Shown piece by piece: positions 59,186-64,000 of a stretch of 64,000 bases of DNA (the stretch's first letter is position 1; each line of letters starts with the position of its first letter). The notes beneath the pieces were generated by a model. It was not told the DNA's origin. It did not search any database and saw only the letters and a list, made by a program, of their open reading frames with translations. A program made the position numbers and the translations under genes. This DNA is from Paenibacillus sp. J23TS9 (GTDB taxonomy: Bacteria > Bacillota > Bacilli > Paenibacillales > Paenibacillaceae): the NCBI RefSeq assembly GCF_018403225.1, contig NZ_BOSG01000006.1, forward strand, positions 62,001 to 126,000, read 5' to 3'.

Positions 59186-59223
59186 AAACGTATGAACATT
59201 TATATAATATTGTTCATACGTTT
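59186..59223. promoter_or_regulatory. Operator of the AT-rich TetR operon
   Basis: AAACGTATGAAC (59186-59197) and GTTCATACGTTT (59212-59223), perfect 12-bp arms with a 14-bp AT spacer, directly downstream of the -10. Confidence 0.75.
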
Positions 59224-59252
59224 AATTTAGATAACATATTTCGAATTGTCAA
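59224..59252 (-). promoter_or_regulatory. Promoter of the AT-rich TetR operon
   Basis: Minus strand -35 TTGACA (59252-59247), 17-bp spacer, -10 TAAATT (59229-59224). Confidence 0.65.
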
Positions 59253-59355
59253 GTACATATCAAGAAATGTTACCATACCTCTTGTATTTGAGCCTTTACC
59301 CGATGAGGGAAAAACGAATGTCCTGAAGCTAGCGATAATATTTTCCGCAGGGCTG

Positions 59356-59562
59356 ATGGAGGCAGAGGCTGGGGAGCTGTATACGGGTGACTATAGCGTA
59401 ATAAATAGCGGCAGTCTTGGACTTTCATCCGTGACTGTCGTTTTCATCTTTAGAGTAAGAAAAAACGCTAAACCGGATGCAATTCAGGGCTTAGCGTATA
59501 TTTTCGTTAAAATGTTGGCGGGACCCCTAATACAACGTAGTCTGATGTTTTTATTGTCTTGA
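59356..59562 (+). other. Possible gene remnant upstream of the small protein at 59562
   Basis: Frame open from about 59235 with coding look (IPLVFEPLPDEGKTNVLK, LMEAEAGELYTGDYSV) but no ribosome site; its TGA overlaps the next ATG (TGATG). Could be the 3' end of a gene truncated when the AT-rich segment entered. No family recognised. Confidence 0.25.
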
Positions 59563-59765
59563 TGGTTAACTGGATATTGGACTCAAGCAGTGCCGCTGCC
59601 TATGCTCAAAAAGTTAGAATTAAATTACAGACAGGAGAAGTAATCGAAGGTAAGGCCCAATTATCAGGGGATCCGAATCGGACAAAAGTGCGCACTGATG
59701 ATGGTCCATTGTGGATCCCCTATGAGGAAATTGAATTTGTTGAACGCTTAATAAAGCTGAATTGA
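59562..59765 (+). CDS. Small conserved-looking protein, function unknown
   Basis: 67 residues; ATG 59562 without a clear ribosome site but overlapping the preceding stop. The body VRIKLQTGEVIEGKAQLSGD, RTKVRTDDGPLWIPYEEIE looks like a small beta-barrel of the Sm/Hfq or KOW kind. Followed at once by a good terminator, supporting a real transcript. The N-terminal part may be damaged. Confidence 0.5.
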   Translation: MVNWILDSSSAAAYAQKVRIKLQTGEVIEGKAQLSGDPNRTKVRTDDGPLWIPYEEIEFVERLIKLN

Positions 59766-59773
59766 TTAAGGAA

Positions 59774-59795
59774 GGCCGCCTAACGGCGGGTTTTT
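59774..59795 (+). terminator. Terminator of the small protein gene
   Basis: CCGCC-taac-GGCGG followed by GTTTTT, nine bases after the stop at 59765. Confidence 0.75.
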
Positions 59796-59866
59796 GATAA
59801 TCTTCGCACGCAATTTTTCGTATATTTATACATTTTCTCATTAATTGTGAAAATATTTCTCATCAA

Positions 59867-59956
59867 TTATGAAAAAATCATCAACAAATATGACACCACA
59901 CATATACTAACAACTGTCAAAATAATAAATAAGATCAATAGAGCTCCAAGTGCCAT
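59867..59956 (-). CDS. 29-residue membrane peptide
   Basis: ATG 59956, eight bases after AAGGAGG, is by far the best start in a longer frame. The product is almost one hydrophobic helix (ALGALLILFIILTVVSICVV then SYLLMIFS) without charged residues. Such peptides are either accessory subunits or type I-toxin-like. It lies 168 bp past the ABC permease stop on the same strand, behind a terminator. Confidence 0.5.
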   Translation of the reverse strand: MALGALLILFIILTVVSICVVSYLLMIFS

Positions 59957-60070
59957 GAGAACTTCCTCCTTGTTAAAAAAAGTTTCATAGTTGCTTCTTA
60001 ACCCATGGCGGTTCATTCGAAGCGATCTTATGCCTCCTCCTGGCCTACCTCCCTCCTTTGTTTTCGATAA

Positions 60071-60113
60071 CAAAAAAGGCAAAGAATGAACATAGGTTCA
60101 TCCTCCACCTTTT
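60071..60113 (-). terminator. Terminator of the ABC transporter operon
   Basis: Stem GGATGAAC-ctat-GTTCATTC with flanking GG/CC pairs and T6 on the minus strand. Confidence 0.75.
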
Positions 60114-60123
60114 AGCAAACCTG

Positions 60124-62469
60124 CTATTCAGTAATCAGCCCATAAGCTGAGATCCGCTTGATCCTGCGGGCCACCAGCATCGATACGAGATAGGCTAACA
60201 CGACAAGCCCGATGCACAGCATGACGATCAGGGGAATCTTCACAATGAACTGTACGTTGTGTATGCCTGCCCCCGACAGGAGTAGCGTCAGCATGGAGTT
60301 GGTGTACAGGCAGCCCAGCACCCCACCGATGAGGACGCCGATGATCACAATCGGAATGAAGCTCATCGCGATCTGAGACATCAATTGAAGTGTCGTATAT
60401 CCTGTAGCTTTTAATATCCCAAATTCCCGTTTACGCTTGAGAATCATCGTTTTGATGACGAGGTATAGGATCATAATGACGACCAGCACCGTGATTGCAA
60501 GAATCATAACCATGACGGCAAAAACCGCTGAAATATAGATACTGCTTTGGCCGTTTATCGTCTCATCGACGTTTATGATATTCGCGTGTATATTCCCGTA
60601 TTGTGCTTTGATGTCCTTGATAAAACGAGCAGTATCTACATCCTTCAGGTATACGTTGATGACAGAGCTCGTATAGTCGGGAACGATCTGCTGTATCCCT
60701 GACAAAGTTAAATAGGCTGCTTGCCCCATATTGCTAATGGACTGGCTTAGCCCCGTGATCAGGAATGGATGGGATGCATTATTGATCTCAACCTTTACCG
60801 TATCACCGATGCCTTTATCAAGCAGTTTGGACACTGCCCAAGATACGGCAATTTCATTGTCATATTTCGGAAACCGCCCTTCATACACCGACTGGTTTTC
60901 CAGCTTACTGTAATCATCCGAGATATTCATATAAATCGCCTGCCCATCAATCCTCGTCGGTAGGAAATCAAGAATAGCCGTCTTGGCTACGCCATCCATA
61001 TGCTCTATCGCCGGAAACAGTTTTTCGCTGTCAGCGGCCGTCTTCGCCTGAATCATAACATTCGATGTCTCCGCGCCAACCAGATGGAAAAATGCCTTTT
61101 TATCCGCAGCTACATTGTAATACAACACAACGGAGAAGACGGATGCAAACGTAATAGCGGCAATGATAAACACAATCATAATATTTTGCTTACTATTCAT
61201 CATCATCGTTTTGCAAGCGAGCACAAACTGGAGTCCGCCCCTCGCTTTCTCAAGCGGGAAAGGATTCTTTTTGAAGCTGTGCGTCATAATACCTCCGCGT
61301 AGAGCCGCAACAGGATGGAGCTTCTGAATGCGTCTACCCGATAGTAGGGTCACGGCTAGTACAAGTACAGCAACAATAAGAATACTGAGGATAATAGAAC
61401 CGATATCGAAACTCCGCGTCCACAGGAGTCCCGATAAAGACGAGACAATCCCGCCAAATACGGGAATCACCGCATAGGAGACCGCAACGCCAATCATACC
61501 GGCTGAAAGCGTAATGAGCATAAATTGCAGCACAATAGAAGCAAGAATTTGCCTGCTCGTATAGCCTACCGCTTTCAATACGCCGATATTCACGATGCCG
61601 TCATCAATGCTGTTGGTTACACGGAACTTAATAACGATCAAGGCAACAAGTACAATGACCGCTGCGAACGCAACCAAGATCATGGAGACAATATTGATCG
61701 TCATCGTACCTACGTTTTTCATCGTCTCAATATCCGTTTCCCAAAAAGTAGGGTCAATCGCATTCATGCTCGGATCCGGAAACTTCTTATTATAATCATT
61801 CATCAGCGTCGTCGATTGCCTGCTATCGTTAAGGGCTGCGGATAAGTAGGTTCCTCCCGCTGCCACCCCTAATGTATCAGACAACTGACGATACGCCGCA
61901 TCAGGTAAAATGAATTTCATAATGCCCATACTGGGCGTGCCCAGCATCGTTGATTCAAAGAATCCTGCGATACGGTAGCTATACGCCTTATCCTGATAGG
62001 TTATGGTGAGCGTATCACCTAGCTTGTAGCCGCCGCTTGTTTTAAAACTATAAGATACATAAATATCATCTTGATGCATTGGGTCCAGCTTCTGAATCAG
62101 CTTCAGAGGTGAAAAATCCCGTTTAGCATCCGCATTGAATATCGCAGCACCACTATCCATCTGGCTGTCGCCATAACGGAACCTGGCCGCATCCAGCAAA
62201 ATCATCGATTCCATTTCGATTTGTTTCACACCAGAGTTATTCTTAAAGAAGTCGCCATAGACTTCCTTATAGTTTGCATTTTTCATCATGAGGCTTAGAT
62301 GCGGATCATGCAATTCTTCGACCTTGTCATCATAGAAGGTACTCATTTTGGAAATAACCGTTATACCAACATTGAGAAGCAGGGCAGCAGCAAAAATCAA
62401 AATTAACAATGAAAATGCCGCACCTTTACCTTTTTTAATATTGGCCAGGGCAAGATTAACGATGTTCAT
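60124..62469 (-). CDS. ABC transporter permease, FtsX/MacB type
   Basis: 781 residues with an N-terminal helix, a large extracellular MacB-like domain (50-235), three helices near 250-370, a mid helix around 425, a second extracellular domain and three C-terminal helices: two FtsX units. Motifs KFRVTNSIDDGIVNIGVLKAVG and KRKREFGILKATGYT. Starts one base after the ATPase stop, so translation is coupled. Likely exports or senses peptides or lipids; with a histidine kinase next door it resembles antimicrobial-peptide response modules, though it is larger than BceB. Confidence 0.9.
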   Translation of the reverse strand: MNIVNLALANIKKGKGAAFSLLILIFAAALLLNVGITVISKMSTFYDDKVEELHDPHLSLMMKNANYKEVYGDFFKNNSGVKQIEMESMILLDAARFRYGDSQMDSGAAIFNADAKRDFSPLKLIQKLDPMHQDDIYVSYSFKTSGGYKLGDTLTITYQDKAYSYRIAGFFESTMLGTPSMGIMKFILPDAAYRQLSDTLGVAAGGTYLSAALNDSRQSTTLMNDYNKKFPDPSMNAIDPTFWETDIETMKNVGTMTINIVSMILVAFAAVIVLVALIVIKFRVTNSIDDGIVNIGVLKAVGYTSRQILASIVLQFMLITLSAGMIGVAVSYAVIPVFGGIVSSLSGLLWTRSFDIGSIILSILIVAVLVLAVTLLSGRRIQKLHPVAALRGGIMTHSFKKNPFPLEKARGGLQFVLACKTMMMNSKQNIMIVFIIAAITFASVFSVVLYYNVAADKKAFFHLVGAETSNVMIQAKTAADSEKLFPAIEHMDGVAKTAILDFLPTRIDGQAIYMNISDDYSKLENQSVYEGRFPKYDNEIAVSWAVSKLLDKGIGDTVKVEINNASHPFLITGLSQSISNMGQAAYLTLSGIQQIVPDYTSSVINVYLKDVDTARFIKDIKAQYGNIHANIINVDETINGQSSIYISAVFAVMVMILAITVLVVIMILYLVIKTMILKRKREFGILKATGYTTLQLMSQIAMSFIPIVIIGVLIGGVLGCLYTNSMLTLLLSGAGIHNVQFIVKIPLIVMLCIGLVVLAYLVSMLVARRIKRISAYGLITE

Positions 62470-62470
62470 C

Positions 62471-63232
62471 CTACCACCCCATTTCGGCCAGAAAGGCTTT
62501 TAACTTGTCATGCCTTTCATGATTATGCTCCATATTGAAAGCATCCAGCTTCAGGTCTCCACAAATCACACCATCACGCAGATAAAGCACCCTGTTTCCC
62601 CGCAAAGCCGTTTTGATATCATGGGTAACCATGACAATCGACTGACCATTTTGATTCACAGCGGTCATAGCATCCAGCACGCTATCACTGGCAGCCGAGT
62701 TTAATGCACCCGTCGGCTCGTCAGCAAAAATAATTTTCGGACTGTTGATTAATGCCCGTACGATACCTGCCCGCTGCGCTTCGCCGCCGGAAAGCTGAGA
62801 GGGGAATTTCCCCCATGCCGCTTCATTTAATCCGACCTCGGCAAGCAATTCCTTGGCTTTGGTAACGATGGCACGTTTATTCCTGCTTACCAGCAAGCCG
62901 CTCGCTAACACATTATCCAAAACACTCATATTGTCCAGCAAATAGACCTGTTGAAATACAAACCCGCAATGGTTTCTTCTAAAAATCGCAAGCTGATCGT
63001 TATTCAGCTCGGAAATATTCTTCTCCTCAAAGTAAATCTCGCCTAATGTGGGTTTATCCATCCCGCTAAGCGCATAGAGCAGGGTCGATTTACCCGAACC
63101 GGAGCTGCCCATAATAACCGTAAAATCGCCCTCCATCAGACTGATGTCCAAATTCTTGAGCACATGCTGCTGATTTCCCCCACTGGAAAAGGTTTTGCAT
63201 AATTTCTCCGTTCTTAATATCCTGTTTTGCAT
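62471..63232 (-). CDS. ABC transporter ATP-binding protein, MacB/LolD type
   Basis: 253 residues, ATG behind GGAGGGTG. Walker A GSSGSGKST, Q-loop FVFQQVYLLD, signature LSGGEAQRAG, Walker B IIFADEPTGALNS, switch His in VMVTHD. Powers the FtsX-type permease encoded directly behind it. A 9-bp inverted repeat lies 28 bp upstream of its start. Confidence 0.93.
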   Translation of the reverse strand: MQNRILRTEKLCKTFSSGGNQQHVLKNLDISLMEGDFTVIMGSSGSGKSTLLYALSGMDKPTLGEIYFEEKNISELNNDQLAIFRRNHCGFVFQQVYLLDNMSVLDNVLASGLLVSRNKRAIVTKAKELLAEVGLNEAAWGKFPSQLSGGEAQRAGIVRALINSPKIIFADEPTGALNSAASDSVLDAMTAVNQNGQSIVMVTHDIKTALRGNRVLYLRDGVICGDLKLDAFNMEHNHERHDKLKAFLAEMGW

Positions 63233-63259
63233 GAAATTAACACCCTCCTAAACAAATAA

Positions 63260-63281
63260 GACTGTAATATGGATTACAGTC
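63260..63281. promoter_or_regulatory. Inverted repeat before the ABC transporter genes
   Basis: GACTGTAAT-atgg-ATTACAGTC, perfect 9-bp arms, in the 111-bp gap between kinase and ATPase genes. Probable regulator site. Confidence 0.55.
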
Positions 63282-63343
63282 CTATCATACAAAAGCAATT
63301 CTTATTTAATCTTTGTTCAATCCTTAACTGTTTCTTAATTCGG

Positions 63344-64000
63344 TTAAGCCAGCTTGATCCGGAGAATCACGGTAAAACCATCATCACGGTTATGACATTC
63401 CATATCCCCCAGCATTTTCTGCATAAAATATTTAGAAATGAATAGTCCAAGCCCCGTTCCGCTTTGCCCCACGACGTTTTGGCCCCTATAAAATTTATTG
63501 AATAAAAGCGGTAATTCATCCTCATCGACGCCTTGTCCATAATCCATGATATGAAGCTCCAGGTACGCATCATTGATTTGAGAGGTTATCTTAACCGAGG
63601 TACCCGCATATTTGTAGGAATTACTCAGAATATTATCGAATACCTGCTGCAAACGCGTCACATCCGTTACAATCATGCAAGCCGGAATCGGATCGCAGCT
63701 AATTTGATCATCATAATTCACGTTCGCAATGATACCGCTGAGAACCTCACTTAATTCCTCGGAAACCGTTACCTTAAGCTCTTGCAGCTCTTCCAGCGTC
63801 GCATGGAACATATCCGTCACTAATAGATTAATTTGCTCCGCTTTGGAATAGATCATGTTCAACTGCTTGATCACTTTATCATCACTGGCCCGGATCAACA
63901 TCAGTTCACTCACGGCTTTAATGGAGGCCACCGGCGTTTTGATATCATGGCTTAAGCCAGCCACAAGCTCCTTCTTACTGCGGTTTGCGGCATATTCACT
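63344..64000 (-). CDS. Sensor histidine kinase, C-terminal part (cut by window edge)
   Basis: The frame is open to the window edge; 218 residues are visible. HisKA dimerisation box VAGLSHDIKTPVASIKA with the phosphoacceptor His, N-box VFDNILSNSYKYAG, G1 IMDYGQGVDEDELP, G2 GTGLGLFISKYF. HK with PF00512-type core, unlike the two YesM kinases. Genes for peptide-sensing two-component systems commonly sit beside such transporters; the response regulator would be outside the window. The sensor portion is not visible. Confidence 0.88.
   Translation of the reverse strand, partial: SEYAANRSKKELVAGLSHDIKTPVASIKAVSELMLIRASDDKVIKQLNMIYSKAEQINLLVTDMFHATLEELQELKVTVSEELSEVLSGIIANVNYDDQISCDPIPACMIVTDVTRLQQVFDNILSNSYKYAGTSVKITSQINDAYLELHIMDYGQGVDEDELPLLFNKFYRGQNVVGQSGTGLGLFISKYFMQKMLGDMECHNRDDGFTVILRIKLA

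Noticed and set aside
54490..60110. Similar hairpins at 54482-54520 and 60071-60113 as a mobile repeat pair
   Set aside because: Both follow stop codons and have T runs; they are best explained as terminators with like inner stems.
1..64000. CRISPR arrays, tRNA or rRNA genes
   Set aside because: No regularly spaced repeats and no cloverleaf or rRNA-like stretches were seen on either strand.

Overview
The window reads like a chromosomal stretch of a Paenibacillus or close relative. Signs of this are two YesM/YesN-type sensor kinase and AraC-type regulator pairs beside sugar ABC transporters that lack their own ATPase, strong AGGAGG ribosome sites with frequent GTG/TTG starts, catabolite-response-like sites, LPXTG/sortase surface display and many secreted glycosidases. 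No rRNA, tRNA or CRISPR array was seen.

Layout. 1-7.2 kb: a complete carbohydrate-uptake operon on the minus strand (binding protein, two permeases, sensor kinase, AraC-type response regulator), followed by the start of a second, closely similar binding protein cut off by the window edge. 7.4-11.2 kb: two single-gene glycosidase units (sialidase-fold enzyme and GH2 enzyme). 11.3-15.9 kb: small stress/hypothetical genes, a TetR/P450 pair with matching operators, an aldo/keto reductase and a 46-residue exported peptide missed by ordinary gene calling. 16-25.3 kb: a second sugar system (kinase, regulator, binding protein, two permeases, GH36 alpha-galactosidase-like enzyme, metallo-beta-lactamase-fold hydrolase). 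25.5-32.1 kb: a surface-display module (large LPXTG adhesin broken by a frameshift, class D sortase, SARP-like response regulator). 32.2-39.6 kb: secreted purple-acid-type phosphatase, modAB without modC, a divergent HTH/binding-protein regulator and a DMT exporter. 40.1-48.4 kb: GH46 chitosanase behind two palindromic operators, a CYTH protein, a PrsW-family membrane protease fused to two cyclic-nucleotide-binding domains, a methyltransferase and a DEAD-box helicase with a hairpin in its leader.

48.6-54.4 kb: a lone sensory-rhodopsin-transducer-like gene, then an Erm-type 23S rRNA methyltransferase with an unusual control region. Two diverged copies of a short leader peptide, both carrying the macrolide-arrest-type R-x-R motif, are separated by a terminator. 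An alpha/beta hydrolase and a 14-TM drug exporter follow, making a plausible antibiotic-resistance cluster. A fused MsrA-MsrB protein comes next, in which the usual MsrB catalytic cysteine is replaced.

54.5-59.3 kb is disturbed DNA: a frameshifted serine hydrolase, a frameshifted small membrane protein, a Tn3-family transposase fragment and an AT-rich TetR/DUF998/esterase operon with a clear operator, together suggesting acquired DNA. 59.5-64 kb holds small genes and an ABC transporter/histidine kinase locus of the peptide-sensing type, with a 29-residue membrane peptide next to it.

Starts were moved from the longest frame to a downstream codon wherever a good ribosome site demanded it; this is stated per gene.
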